Source: Mycobacterium cookii (GTDB lineage: Bacteria > Actinomycetota > Actinomycetes > Mycobacteriales > Mycobacteriaceae). Taken from it: a DNA stretch of 64,000 nt. A program made the position numbers and the translations under genes. Position 1 is the first letter of the stretch, and each line of letters begins with the position of its first letter. This document shows positions 26,970 to 35,776 of the stretch, one piece after another. The stretch spans positions 5,084,001 to 5,148,000 of the forward strand of contig NZ_AP022569.1 in NCBI RefSeq assembly GCF_010727945.1, in the 5' to 3' direction. The notes beneath the pieces are model-generated. The model saw nothing but the letters and a program-made list of their open reading frames with translations. It was not told where the DNA came from and did not search any database.

Positions 26970-27845
26970 ATGTCACCCGACCTGACCGAACACACCATCA
27001 CCGAAGCCGTCCAACGGAGCTTCGACACCGCGACCGATGACCGGTTCCGGCAAGTGTTCGTGAGTCTGGTGCAGCACCTACACGACTTCGCCCGCGACGT
27101 GCGCCTGACCGGCGAGGAATGGTTCGCCGCAATGGATTTCCTCGAGCGGGTGGGTAAGGTCTCCAGTTCCACCCGTCAGGAGGTCATGTTGCTGTCCGAC
27201 ATACTGGGATTCAGCATGCTGCTGGACAGGATCAACCAGCACGCCGGGTCGTCGGTCACGTCGTCGGCGCTGCTCGGTCCGTTCTACGTGGCGGGCCGGC
27301 CCACTGCCGACAACGGCGATGACATCTCCGATGGTGTGTCCGGCACGCCGATGTTCGTCACCGGCCGCGTCGTCGACGAGCGCGGCGAACCGGTTGCCGG
27401 CGCGCACGTCGACACCTGGCACAGCGACGGCGAGGGGTTCTACGACGTCCAGCAGACCGAGAAGCTGCACGACGAGTTCGCCATGCGGGCGCTGTTGACC
27501 ACCGACGACGACGGTCGATTCTGGTACCGGTCCATCACGCCCCGCTACTACCCGGTGCCCACCGACGGCCCCTGCGGGGAAATCATGCGCGGCGCCAACC
27601 GGTCCGTCATGCGTCCCCAGCACGTGCATTTCTGGTTGCACGCTGACGGGTATCAGTCGCTGATCACTCAACTGTTCTATCGCGACGACCCGTATATCAA
27701 CCGCGACGCGGTGTTCGCCGATGTCGAGTCGCTGCAGGCGGATTTCGTGCGTCACGAGCCCGGCGTTGCCCCGGACGGGACAACCGTCAACGTGCCGTTC
27801 GTGACCCTGGACTGGACCTTCGTCCTGTCCGACAGCGCTGAATAG
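26970..27845 (+). CDS. Intradiol ring-cleavage dioxygenase (hydroxyquinol/catechol 1,2-dioxygenase type)
   Basis: A 291-aa non-haem Fe(III) dioxygenase. An N-terminal helical dimerisation domain (to about residue 105) precedes the catalytic beta-sandwich. Candidate iron ligands are the Tyr in G-F-Y-D-V-Q, the Tyr pair in R-Y-Y-P-V-P, and the two His in P-Q-H-V-H-F-W. The N-terminal T-R-Q-E-x-x-L-L-S-D-x-L-G segment resembles hydroxyquinol 1,2-dioxygenases. These cleave between two ring hydroxyls to muconate-type acids. An AGAGAGG-like site precedes the ATG. The exact diol is not certain. Confidence 0.86.
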   Translation: MSPDLTEHTITEAVQRSFDTATDDRFRQVFVSLVQHLHDFARDVRLTGEEWFAAMDFLERVGKVSSSTRQEVMLLSDILGFSMLLDRINQHAGSSVTSSALLGPFYVAGRPTADNGDDISDGVSGTPMFVTGRVVDERGEPVAGAHVDTWHSDGEGFYDVQQTEKLHDEFAMRALLTTDDDGRFWYRSITPRYYPVPTDGPCGEIMRGANRSVMRPQHVHFWLHADGYQSLITQLFYRDDPYINRDAVFADVESLQADFVRHEPGVAPDGTTVNVPFVTLDWTFVLSDSAE

Positions 27846-27861
27846 CCCAGGGAGCACACCC

Positions 27862-28380
27862 ATGTCACGCATACCGCCGGCCGACCTCGAGGCGCAGCCG
27901 GCATCGATCCGCGACTTCACCACGCGGCGCGGGAAGCTCAACGCGTTTCGAATACTGGCCAACGCGCCACGCGTGTTCGCCGGCTGGACACAGCTGGTCG
28001 ACGAACTGTTCGACAGCCCCACCTTCAGCCCGCGGACGCGGGAGGCGGTCATCCTGCGGGTCGCCCATCTACAGCGCTCGCGCTACGAGCTGAGCCAGCA
28101 CACCGGGATCGCCCGCAGTGCCGGGCTGACCGAACAGCAGATCAACGCGATCCTGGGTGATCTCGACGCCGACGACTTCACCGACACCGAACGGCTCGTG
28201 CTCGACCTCGTCACCGAACTGTGCACCGCCCGTCGGCTGACCGACGACTCGTTCGCTGCCTGCCGCGCGGCGTTGGGTGACGAGGCCCTCACCGAGTTGC
28301 TGATGATCGTCAGCTGTTACTACGGGCTGGCGTTAGTGCTCAATGCCGTCGACGTCGATCCCGATACCGACGTGTCATGA
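27862..28380 (+). CDS. Carboxymuconolactone decarboxylase/AhpD-like protein 1
   Basis: A 172-aa helical protein of the CMD/AhpD superfamily, with the conserved R-E-A-V-I-L-R-V-A and Y-E-L-S-Q-H-T-G-I-A segment. It lacks the C-x-x-C of peroxidatic AhpD members, so decarboxylase or lactone-related chemistry is more likely. GGGAG-like site before the ATG. Its stop overlaps the start of a paralogue (ATGA), forming a tandem pair behind the ring-cleavage dioxygenase. Confidence 0.83.
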   Translation: MSRIPPADLEAQPASIRDFTTRRGKLNAFRILANAPRVFAGWTQLVDELFDSPTFSPRTREAVILRVAHLQRSRYELSQHTGIARSAGLTEQQINAILGDLDADDFTDTERLVLDLVTELCTARRLTDDSFAACRAALGDEALTELLMIVSCYYGLALVLNAVDVDPDTDVS

Positions 28381-28937
28381 CTCGCATCGCCTATCGCGAA
28401 CCGGAGCAGATGACGGGTAGGGCCCGCGAATTGACCAACGCGCGCGGCAATCTCAATGTCTACCGCGCACTTGCCAACGCCGAGAACGTCTTCACCGGCT
28501 GGATGCTGGCCGGCGACGCGGCGCTGACGAGTACGACGTTGCCGCTGCGGTTGCGCGAACTCGCCGTCCTGCGCACCGCGTATCTGATGGACAGTCCCTA
28601 CGAACTCGGCCAGCACCGGGATGTGGCGCGCACCGCCGGGGTCGGCGCTGACGAGATCGACGCCATCCTGACCGACTCCGGTTGGCAGAACGGACGTTTC
28701 GAGGGTGCTGAACTCGCCGTGCTGAGGTTGACGACCGAGCTGCTGACCACCCGCACCGTGTCGGCGGTGGTATTCGGCGACGTGCACGAGGTGCTCGGTT
28801 CGGAGGTCACCGTCGAGGTGCTGATGGTGATCGGCCGCTACGCCGGTCTGGCGCTGATGCTCAACGCGCTCGACGTCGACCTGGACGAGTCCGCGCGGCT
28901 TCCGATTCCGCAGACACCCCAAGGGCCTACATCTTGA
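28377..28937 (+). CDS. Carboxymuconolactone decarboxylase/AhpD-like protein 2
   Basis: A 186-aa paralogue of the preceding protein (R-E-L-A-V-L-R-T-A, Y-E-L-G-Q-H-R-D-V-A), also without C-x-x-C. ATG overlaps the previous stop. The pair may form a heteromeric complex. The 3' end overlaps the convergent permease gene by 11 nt. Confidence 0.83.
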   Translation: MTRIAYREPEQMTGRARELTNARGNLNVYRALANAENVFTGWMLAGDAALTSTTLPLRLRELAVLRTAYLMDSPYELGQHRDVARTAGVGADEIDAILTDSGWQNGRFEGAELAVLRLTTELLTTRTVSAVVFGDVHEVLGSEVTVEVLMVIGRYAGLALMLNALDVDLDESARLPIPQTPQGPTS

Positions 28938-30831
28938 TCGCCGGTATCAGCCGTTCGAGGTTCCACAGCTGATGACGTCGCGCCGACAGGCATGAGATCG
29001 CCAGCGCCACAGCCCATATACCGAGCAGCACGATGATCGCCTGCCACAGTCGATGATCGATGCCGCCGAGGATGAGCTGCCGAAGCCCGTTGACGCCGTA
29101 GGTCATCGGATCGAAAACGTGCAAGACCTGGAACGGCTTGGACGTGGTCTCCACGGGATACATCCCGCCGGCGCTGACAAGCTGCAGCATCAGCAGCGCC
29201 ATCAGCAGCACGCGGCCGACCGCCGGGCCGACCAGGGCGTTGATCGCTTGCGTCGCGGCCACGAACGAACACGAGATGAGAACCATGAACGCCAGCATCG
29301 AGACGGGGTGCACCGCATGCATGCCCAGAGCGAATCGCACCACGCAGTACAGGATGGTGGCTTGCAATACCGCGATCGCCGCCGCGGGCAGGTAGCTGGC
29401 CAGCACCACGCGGATCGCCAGCACCTCCGCGGCGATCGGTCGGGTCTGCAAGGGTCGCAACACCATCCACAGCACGAGCGCGCCGAAGAACAACGCCAGC
29501 GTGAGGAAGAATGGCGCCATGCCGGTGCCGAAGTTGGGTGCGGCGTTTTCGTGCGAGGCTTCGAGTTGGACGGGGCCGCCGATGGTGTCGGCGACGGCAT
29601 CCTTCTGCTGGTCGCTCCAATCGGGAACCTGCTTGGCTCCGTCGGCCAGCTTGGTCGCGAGTTCGGCCGATCCCGCCTTGAGCTGCTTGGCGCCGTCGTC
29701 GAGTTTGGCTATGCCGCTTGCCAACTGGGCGTTTCCGGTAGCCACCTGCTGAGCCCCGTCGCGAAGCTGGGTGAGCTTGTTGGACAGATCGCGGCCCTTG
29801 CTGCCGACCTGGTCGAGCGCCGACCCCAGCGGGGAGCCGGGGTTGCGCAATCCCGATGTCATGGCGATCGCCGCGTTCTGCGCGTCGGTGAGCTGCTGGC
29901 GGATCTGGGGTGTGAGCTGGTGTCCCCGGAGCTGGTCCTGAATGCCGCGTAGGTTGTTGGCCAACGGATCTTGTCGAGCGGACAGCTGGTCGATCACCGA
30001 CGTCAGTGCATTCGCCGCGGCGTCTTGCGCTGTGCCGATGGCGCCGATCTGATCATTGGCCTGCTGCAGTGCGGTTGCGCCTTGCTGGAGTTGTTCGGTG
30101 TTACCGGCGATCTGCGACACGGCCTTGCTGACGGCGACCAGCGGGTCAGTGGCCTGATTGATTCCGTCGGAAAGCTGTTTGGCGCCGGTGGCCAGCGTCT
30201 CCGACCCCGCCCGTGCGGTGTCCAGGCCGGTCAGCAGTTGCCCGACGCCGTCGTCGAGCCGGGCGGCCCCATCGGCGGCCTGTTTGACGCCGGAGCCCGA
30301 CGAAACCACCACGGAGAGCATCTGATTGACGGCCTGGCCGGATATCCGGGACGATACGGCATTGAGCACCTGACTGATCGCGGTGCGGCCGATGCTTGTC
30401 GAGATGTAGTTGTTGGCGTCGTTGTACACGGCGATCAGGTTGGCCTTCTTCGGTTGCCCCGTCACCGGCGACGCGATCGCCGCGCTGAAATCCGGTGGCA
30501 GTTCGACCATGAAGTAGTACTTGCCGTGGTCGACCCCGCTACGGGCATCCTGAAGGCTGACGACGTGCCAGTCCAGGCTGCCGTCGGCGGTCAGGCTCTT
30601 GACGATCTCGGCACCGGCGTTGAACTGCTGCCCGGACACCACGGCGCCGCGATCGGAGTTGACCAGCGCCACGGGCATTTTGTTGGTGTGACCGAAGGGA
30701 TCCCAGTACGCCCACAGGTACAGCGCGCCGTAAACCAGTGGCAGCAGCATCAACACGACAATCGCGGTGCGGGTCATGCGGCTGCGGCCGAAACGCTTGA
30801 TTTCTGAACCGAATGCGAGTCCAGCGAGCAT
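28927..30831 (-). CDS. YhgE/Pip-type membrane protein (ABC-2-like permease)
   Basis: A 634-aa protein with one N-terminal membrane helix (about residues 20-42), a large extracytoplasmic coiled-coil-rich domain (residues about 50-440, with many Gln/Ala/Asp heptads) and about five or six C-terminal helices. This is the YhgE/Pip layout also seen in ESX- and phage-receptor-related membrane proteins and in ABC-2 permeases. ATG at 30831 was chosen because the helix follows directly and the ATPase gene ends just 2 nt upstream. It forms an operon with TetR and the degenerate ATPase. Exported substrate unknown. Confidence 0.86.
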   Translation of the reverse strand: MLAGLAFGSEIKRFGRSRMTRTAIVVLMLLPLVYGALYLWAYWDPFGHTNKMPVALVNSDRGAVVSGQQFNAGAEIVKSLTADGSLDWHVVSLQDARSGVDHGKYYFMVELPPDFSAAIASPVTGQPKKANLIAVYNDANNYISTSIGRTAISQVLNAVSSRISGQAVNQMLSVVVSSGSGVKQAADGAARLDDGVGQLLTGLDTARAGSETLATGAKQLSDGINQATDPLVAVSKAVSQIAGNTEQLQQGATALQQANDQIGAIGTAQDAAANALTSVIDQLSARQDPLANNLRGIQDQLRGHQLTPQIRQQLTDAQNAAIAMTSGLRNPGSPLGSALDQVGSKGRDLSNKLTQLRDGAQQVATGNAQLASGIAKLDDGAKQLKAGSAELATKLADGAKQVPDWSDQQKDAVADTIGGPVQLEASHENAAPNFGTGMAPFFLTLALFFGALVLWMVLRPLQTRPIAAEVLAIRVVLASYLPAAAIAVLQATILYCVVRFALGMHAVHPVSMLAFMVLISCSFVAATQAINALVGPAVGRVLLMALLMLQLVSAGGMYPVETTSKPFQVLHVFDPMTYGVNGLRQLILGGIDHRLWQAIIVLLGIWAVALAISCLSARRHQLWNLERLIPAIKM

Positions 30832-30833
30832 CG

Positions 30834-31493
30834 TCAGTCTCCTTCGGTCCGGTGATCGTGTAGTTCGTGGTCGGGTGCGTCGGTGCCGAGTGGGTTGGTC
30901 ACCCCGACGACGACGGTGCGCTGCGCGGCGATCGCGCCGAGTCGGTCCACCGCGATCTGGCGGCGGGCGTTGTCGCGTACCTGCTCGAGGTCGCCGACCA
31001 CCAGGATCGGCCGCTTCGACAGCGTCGCCAGGGTGATGCGCAGCAGAAACAGTTCCAGGTCCGACAATTCGACGATGTAGGTGTCCGGCGACGGCGCGGG
31101 AGTGTCGCCGAACACCTCTTCCATTTCGGCCCGCCCGCCCTGCCGCGGTATCGGCGAATACCACGGCGCCAGCCATCGACGTTGCTCGGCGAGCACGGTC
31201 TCGACCGTCACCGCGTCCTCCAGGTCGTCGATGTCGGCGAAGGCCGCAATCGCGCAGTGCCGCCGAATGGCCCGCGGCGTGGTGTCGCCGAGCACGGTCA
31301 GGGTGCCGTGAGTCGGTTTGAACCGGCCCGCCACCGTCAGGAGGAGCGTGGTCTGTCCGGGCCCGCCGGGCATCTGGATGGCGTGGAAGCCCGGGCCGAG
31401 GGTGAGATCGATCCCCGAGAAGATCGGTCCGTGCTCGCCGTCCACCCCGAGCCCGGTGGCGGTGATAACCGGCGCCTGCGCGTCGTCGCTCAT
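30834..31493 (-). CDS. ABC-type ATP-binding protein with degenerate motifs
   Basis: A 219-aa nucleotide-binding-domain-like protein. The Walker A position reads G43-G-P-G-Q47-T-T, so the essential Lys is Gln. The signature motif, normally LSGGQ, reads L-S-D-L-E. The Walker B-like strand is I-L-V-V-G-D-L, with D at the Mg position but no following catalytic Glu (L-E-Q-V instead). It is therefore likely to bind but not hydrolyse ATP, or to act structurally with the adjacent permease. The start overlaps the TetR stop by 4 nt (ATGA). Confidence 0.78.
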   Translation of the reverse strand: MSDDAQAPVITATGLGVDGEHGPIFSGIDLTLGPGFHAIQMPGGPGQTTLLLTVAGRFKPTHGTLTVLGDTTPRAIRRHCAIAAFADIDDLEDAVTVETVLAEQRRWLAPWYSPIPRQGGRAEMEEVFGDTPAPSPDTYIVELSDLELFLLRITLATLSKRPILVVGDLEQVRDNARRQIAVDRLGAIAAQRTVVVGVTNPLGTDAPDHELHDHRTEGD

Positions 31494-32119
31494 TTCGATG
31501 CGCCCCGATCGGCCTCAGCCGCAACCGATCCCAGCAGCGCGGTGATCAGCTGGGCGAGCAGGCCAGGGTCGATGATTCCCGGTCGCAAGACTTCTTCCAT
31601 GGCGATCCCCAGATTCACCGTGACGACGAGTTGGGCGAGGTCGGCCAACTGCCGGCCGGATGCGACGGTGGCGCCCGATCCGAAAATCTGGGACGCCTGG
31701 TCGGTGGCCGCCGCGTGACGGCGTGCGATCAGGCGCTCGCGAAGCGCGGGGTCGCGCACAGCGCGCAGCCAATACTCGACGAACAGGACGTAGAAGTCGG
31801 CCTGACTGTGCACTGATTCGAGCACGGACCTGCTCAAGTCGCGTGCGGCGACCGCGGTGTCGCCGCCGCTTTCCAGCGCTGTCGCGATCTGCGAACCACG
31901 AAGCTCGAATTCGCGGTCGAGCAGCGCCAAGAACAGGTCGTCCTTGGAATCGAAGTTCGAGTAGACCGCACCTTTGGTGAATCCGGCGGCCTGACCGATC
32001 GCGTCGATGGTGGCGCCGGCGAACCCTTCGGCAGCGAAGACTTTCGAGGCCGCATCGAGAATTCGGTCGCGGACTTCCACGCGGGTGGGACGCGTTCGTG
32101 GCGGCTTGACGGGCGACAT
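31490..32119 (-). CDS. TetR-family regulator of the YhgE-type operon
   Basis: A 209-aa TetR protein. The helix-turn-helix lies at about residues 15-60 (I-L-D-A-A-S-K-V-F, T-K-G-A-V-Y-S-N-F). ATG 32119 was chosen over ATG 32131 because the latter is one base from GAGGAG while 32119 lies exactly 7 nt after a TATGCT -10 box, implying a leaderless mRNA. A palindrome GGTATCGAATGGATACC overlaps the promoter, so autorepression of the TetR-ATPase-permease operon is very likely. Confidence 0.87.
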   Translation of the reverse strand: MSPVKPPRTRPTRVEVRDRILDAASKVFAAEGFAGATIDAIGQAAGFTKGAVYSNFDSKDDLFLALLDREFELRGSQIATALESGGDTAVAARDLSRSVLESVHSQADFYVLFVEYWLRAVRDPALRERLIARRHAAATDQASQIFGSGATVASGRQLADLAQLVVTVNLGIAMEEVLRPGIIDPGLLAQLITALLGSVAAEADRGASK

Positions 32120-32126
32120 GGGCAAC

Positions 32127-32165
32127 AGCATACTCCTCGGTATCGAATGGATACCAGCGGGTATC
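32127..32165 (-). promoter_or_regulatory. -10 box (TATGCT) plus palindromic operator GGTATC-N5-GATACC
   Basis: TATGCT occupies 32132-32127 on the minus strand. Upstream of it, GGTATCGAATGGATACC (32139-32155) is a perfect 6-bp-arm palindrome. A third GGTATC at 32160-32165 makes a second, overlapping palindrome GATACC-CGCT-GGTATC on the other strand. Such doubled half-sites suggest cooperative TetR binding. Confidence 0.68.
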
Positions 32166-32295
32166 GAATAAGCGGTGGGCCCGCTGAGCGTGGCGGTTTT
32201 CCGGCAATGGGCGGCTCATTTTCGAAAGCCAGCAGCAGCGTGGATCCCATACCGTTTCGACTGGACGTACGGACCGATCCGAAAGGCGCCACGTC

Positions 32296-32880
32296 ATGGC
32301 GATGAACCTCTTGCACCGGCGACGCTGTAGCTCGGCGGGATGGGCCGACATGGTCCGCGATGATCTGCTGCCGTGGGCGCTCGCCGACGTCGAATTGGGC
32401 GACAGCACACTGGAAATCGGACCCGGTTACGGGGCGACGCTGCGGGCGCTGGTCGACCGGGCCGGCACGGTCACCGCCGTCGAAGTCGACAAACAGATGG
32501 CCGAACGGCTGCAGGAGCGCTATGGCGAGCGGGCGCGTGTCATTCATGGTGACGGTGCCAGCACCGGATTGCCCGACAACCACTTCAGCTCGGTGGTCTG
32601 CTTCACGATGCTGCATCACGTGCCGACAGTCGGACTGCAGGATCAGTTGTTCGCTGAGGCGTTCCGCGTTCTCAAGCCCGGCGGGGTATTCGCCGGCAGC
32701 GATCGCCTGCCGTCGCTGCCGTTCCGGATCATCCATATCGGCGACACCTACAACCCGGTCCGGCCGGACGATCTGCGCTCACGGCTCGGTCAAACGGGCT
32801 TCAGTGACATCCGGATCGACGTGGATGGGGTCCGGTTACGTTGGCGCGCAGTTAAACTCGGCTCTGCTGGCTCGGGCTGA
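32296..32880 (+). CDS. Class I SAM-dependent methyltransferase
   Basis: A 194-aa methyltransferase with motif I L-E-I-G-P-G-Y-G, an acidic loop V-E-V-D-K after the second strand, and the later V-L-K-P-G-G-V-F. The substrate is unknown. ATG preceded by GAAAGG. The 3' end overlaps the convergent AraC-type gene by 45 nt. Confidence 0.85.
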   Translation: MAMNLLHRRRCSSAGWADMVRDDLLPWALADVELGDSTLEIGPGYGATLRALVDRAGTVTAVEVDKQMAERLQERYGERARVIHGDGASTGLPDNHFSSVVCFTMLHHVPTVGLQDQLFAEAFRVLKPGGVFAGSDRLPSLPFRIIHIGDTYNPVRPDDLRSRLGQTGFSDIRIDVDGVRLRWRAVKLGSAGSG

Positions 32881-33606
32881 CGTGCCGGGGGTGTGGCCGA
32901 AGCTGCGACGGAACACCTCGATGAAAGCGCTCGCGGATGACCAACCGCACTGGTGTGCCACCGTCGTCACCGGCGTTCGCTCCGCCAACAGAACGAGTGC
33001 CTGGTGCAGACGTAATTGCGTGCGCCACTGCGGGAATGTCATGCCGAGATCCTGACGGAACAGCCGGGACAAGCTGCGTTCGCTGGCTCCGACCTCCCGG
33101 CCGAGTTCGGCGAGCGTGCGGGTGTCGCCGGGATCGGCGTGCATGATGTCGCATACCGCGCGAAGCAGGGGAGCGGTCGGAGTGGGCACATGCAGTGGCT
33201 GCTGCGGCGAGATCCGAAGCTGGTCGAGCATTACCGCGCGGAGTCGCCTTCGTTCCGGGGTGTTCGTCTCGCCCGCCGTGTAGGCGACGATCAGCTCACG
33301 CAGCAGCGGTCCGACGGCCAGAACCGTCGGCGCATCGAGCCGAAGTGGATTGTCGGCGGCGGGCAGGCCCACGGTGTGCAGGCTGAGCTCTCCGTACGCC
33401 CGATGCGCGTGAAAGGTGCCGGCGGGAATCCAGATGGCGCGAGTCGCCGGGGCGACCCAGGATCCTTGATCGGTCGCGACTGCCAGCACTCCGCGGCCCG
33501 CGTAGACGATCTGATGATCGTCGTGCCGGTGGGCATCGATCCGGTCACCCGACGCGAGTCGCAGGGTGCGGGTGGGGGCGACGGGCTGGTGGCGGATTTC
33601 CGGCAT
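32836..33606 (-). CDS. AraC-family transcriptional regulator with cupin N-terminus
   Basis: A 256-aa regulator. The N-terminal half is a cupin-like sensing domain (H-R-H-D-D-H-Q and P-A-G-T-F-H). Residues about 150-250 form the double helix-turn-helix AraC domain (L-A-E-L-G-R-E-V-G-A-S-E-R-S-L-S-R-L-F and A-H-Q-C-G-W-S-S-A-S-A-F). A TACACT box 8 nt before the ATG suggests a nearly leaderless mRNA. The target is unknown. Confidence 0.88.
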   Translation of the reverse strand: MPEIRHQPVAPTRTLRLASGDRIDAHRHDDHQIVYAGRGVLAVATDQGSWVAPATRAIWIPAGTFHAHRAYGELSLHTVGLPAADNPLRLDAPTVLAVGPLLRELIVAYTAGETNTPERRRLRAVMLDQLRISPQQPLHVPTPTAPLLRAVCDIMHADPGDTRTLAELGREVGASERSLSRLFRQDLGMTFPQWRTQLRLHQALVLLAERTPVTTVAHQCGWSSASAFIEVFRRSFGHTPGTSARASRAEFNCAPT

Positions 33607-33647
33607 TGACCGACAGTGTATTCAGAGTCGGCCATCGGTTCGGGTGC

Positions 33648-34535
33648 TCAGGTCAGCGAGGCCTGGTAGACCTCGTCGATGTTCGCCTTGAGCTTCTCGT
33701 TGAACTCGTCGTCGGTCTGTTCGGCGGTCAATCCCTCGGTCAACGCGCGGGAGAAGCTCGCGATCAGGCGATGGTTACGGGCCAGGATCTGCGCACTCTG
33801 CTCCAGGGTGTAGCCGCCGGACAACGCGACCACCCGCAGCACCCGGGGGTGGTCGATGAGTGAGGCGTACAAGTTGTCCTCGTCGGGCAACGTCAGCTTG
33901 AGCATGACCTGCCGATCCTCCGGCAACTCGTCGAGCTTTTCGTGTATCGCCTCGACCAGCAGATTGTCGGCGGTGGGCTTGTCGGGGCTCTTGATGCTGA
34001 CTTCGGGCTCGATGATCGGCATCAGTCCGTATCCGGCGATTTTCGCGGCGCAGTCGAATTGCTGACTGACGATCGCGTCGATGCCGCCTTTGTTCGGCTC
34101 CTGGATGAACGAGCGCATCTTGGTGCCGAAGATTCCCTTCTCGACGGCGCGCGCCAGTAACGGGTCGATCTTCGTCATCGGCTTCATCAGCTGCACACCG
34201 TATTGGACGTCGGCAAGCCCCTGGTCGACCTTCACGAACGGGACGATCTGTTTCTGCTTCCACAGGAACGCCGCGGTGTCCTCGCCGCTGACGGTGCGGT
34301 CCATCGTCTGCTCGAACAGGATGGTGGCCAGGATTTTGTCGCTGGTGAAGCTGGGGCTCAAGATCAGCCGGGTGCGCATCTGGTGGATGAGATCGAACAT
34401 CTGCTTGTCGTTGCCGTACCCATCCTCGGGAATGCCATAGAGCTTCAATGCTTTCGGTGTGCTGCCGCCGCTTTGGTCGAGTGCGGCGATGAAGCCGCTG
34501 CGGGATGCCATGTCATGGAGTTGCTGGTCGTTCAC
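33648..34535 (-). CDS. fda: Class I fructose-bisphosphate aldolase
   Basis: A 295-aa class I (Schiff-base) aldolase, splitting fructose 1,6-bisphosphate in glycolysis and gluconeogenesis. Typical segments are A-A-L-D-Q-S-G-G-S-T-P-K, V-P-F-V-K-V-D-Q-G-L and V-M-L-K213-L-T, where the last Lys is a good candidate for the Schiff base. GTG start with GGAAGGA 5 nt upstream. Mycobacteria also carry a class II enzyme, so this would be the second, oxygen-tolerant type. Confidence 0.92.
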   Translation of the reverse strand: MNDQQLHDMASRSGFIAALDQSGGSTPKALKLYGIPEDGYGNDKQMFDLIHQMRTRLILSPSFTSDKILATILFEQTMDRTVSGEDTAAFLWKQKQIVPFVKVDQGLADVQYGVQLMKPMTKIDPLLARAVEKGIFGTKMRSFIQEPNKGGIDAIVSQQFDCAAKIAGYGLMPIIEPEVSIKSPDKPTADNLLVEAIHEKLDELPEDRQVMLKLTLPDEDNLYASLIDHPRVLRVVALSGGYTLEQSAQILARNHRLIASFSRALTEGLTAEQTDDEFNEKLKANIDEVYQASLT

Positions 34536-34674
34536 TGCAGTCCTTCCGCCGTTCCGTCGGGCCGCCCGGTTTCTGTCAACCTTTGCGGCTACCACTTCTG
34601 ATACACCGGCAAACCACCCCGGCTCGTGGTGGGCTAGGCGATCGCTACCGTTGCCACTGACGGGAGGGGACCAG

Positions 34675-35165
34675 ATGGGGCAACGCGATAGTGATCCGAA
34701 TGAGCGCCTCTTGCAAGAGCTGCTGTGGACATACGGGCCGTGCGGCCAGGAGGATGCGGTGCGCACGGTGTGCGCCCGCGAGCTCGAGACGCTGGTCGAC
34801 GACATGTGGACCGACGACGCCGGCAACCTGATCGGCTACATCGGCGCCAGCGGTGACCGCGCTGCTGCGCGCCGCGCACCTGTTGCGCGACAGCGGGCGA
34901 CGGCCCGTGCAGGACGTGTACCTCGTCTTCACCACCAACGAGGAGATCGGCGGGGTGGATCGCGACCGAGCGGGGGCTCACGCCCCAACCGGCGACGCTG
35001 GGCGCCTTCATGTCCGACGCCTCGCACTCCAAGGCCAGCGGCCTGACTCCGCGAGCAGGCCTGCTCTGTCTGCCTACGCTGAGCACGCACGGTTTCGAAG
35101 TGATCCCGCGTGCCGCCATCGACGACATGGCGGGGATCGTGACGGACTTCGTGCTCGACGTCTAG
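34675..35165 (+). pseudogene. Decayed M42-family aminopeptidase
   Basis: Three M42 fragments lie in three frames. 34675 to about 34857 encodes the N-terminus (L-L-W-T-Y-G-P-C-G-Q-E-D, D-D-A-G-N-L-I-G) after a good GGGAGGGG site. From 34853 to about 34960 comes T-A-L-L-R-A-A-H-L-L-R-D-S-G and T-T-N-E-E-I-G-G. From about 34962 to 35165 comes A-T-L-G-A-F-M-S-D-A-S-H-S-K and the C-terminus. M42 enzymes have about 350 residues; only about 165 remain, so two large internal deletions with frameshifts removed most of the metal site and the inserted domain. The 3' end overlaps the convergent TetR stop. Confidence 0.82.
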
Positions 35166-35776
35166 CGCGGCAGAGTTGCCAGCAGCGCGCGGAGCCCGTA
35201 TTCGAAGACGGCGTCGTAGTCGGTGGGGGACTGCAGCGCCTGCACCAGTGCCTGATCGGGCCAGTCGTCATCCCACAGCGAGGGATCTTCCTCGTCGTGC
35301 TTGGCCCCGCGAACCGCTGAGAATTGCATCACCGCAGACGAAATCACCTGAACCTGCACAGCCCGCAGCACCAGCGCCGCATCGGTTCCGCTCACGCCCA
35401 ACTCGGACAGCATGCGTGCGAGGCGCTGTTGAATCGGCAGGAACAGCGTCGGCGTCCGGTCACGCTCATGCGCGATGGCCAGCAAGTGCTGCCGTTCGAT
35501 CAACGCCTTTCGCTGCGAACGGGCCAGGGAGGCAATGCGTTCCACCGGAGTCGTCCCGTCGACGGGAAGGTTGGCCATCTCGCTGAGCAACCGATCGACC
35601 AGCTTGTCGAAGAGTTTGTCCCGCCCGCCCACGTGCCAGTAGATCGAGGTGACCGCGACGCCGAGCTGTTCGGCGAGGCCGCGCATGGTGAATGTCGCCA
35701 CGCCGTCGCGTTCGATCATGCCGGCCGCCGTGTCGAGGATTGTTTCCGCGCTAACGGCGTCGGCCACCGGGCTCAC
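35162..35776 (-). CDS. TetR-family regulator downstream of the Rieske oxygenase
   Basis: A 204-aa TetR regulator. The N-terminal helix-turn-helix reads I-L-D-T-A-A-G-M-I then A-V-T-S-I-Y-W-H-V. The start lies inside the end of the Rieske gene (26-nt overlap), so expression is coupled. Its probable operator is the palindrome TGTAACGGTGTTACA in the Rieske/deacylase divergent region. Confidence 0.88.
   Translation of the reverse strand: MSPVADAVSAETILDTAAGMIERDGVATFTMRGLAEQLGVAVTSIYWHVGGRDKLFDKLVDRLLSEMANLPVDGTTPVERIASLARSQRKALIERQHLLAIAHERDRTPTLFLPIQQRLARMLSELGVSGTDAALVLRAVQVQVISSAVMQFSAVRGAKHDEEDPSLWDDDWPDQALVQALQSPTDYDAVFEYGLRALLATLPR

Noticed and set aside
30832..31524. N-terminal extension of the YhgE-type protein across the ATPase gene
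   Set aside because: The extension is an out-of-frame reading of the ATPase gene, Arg/His-rich and without structure; the membrane helix starts right after ATG 30831.
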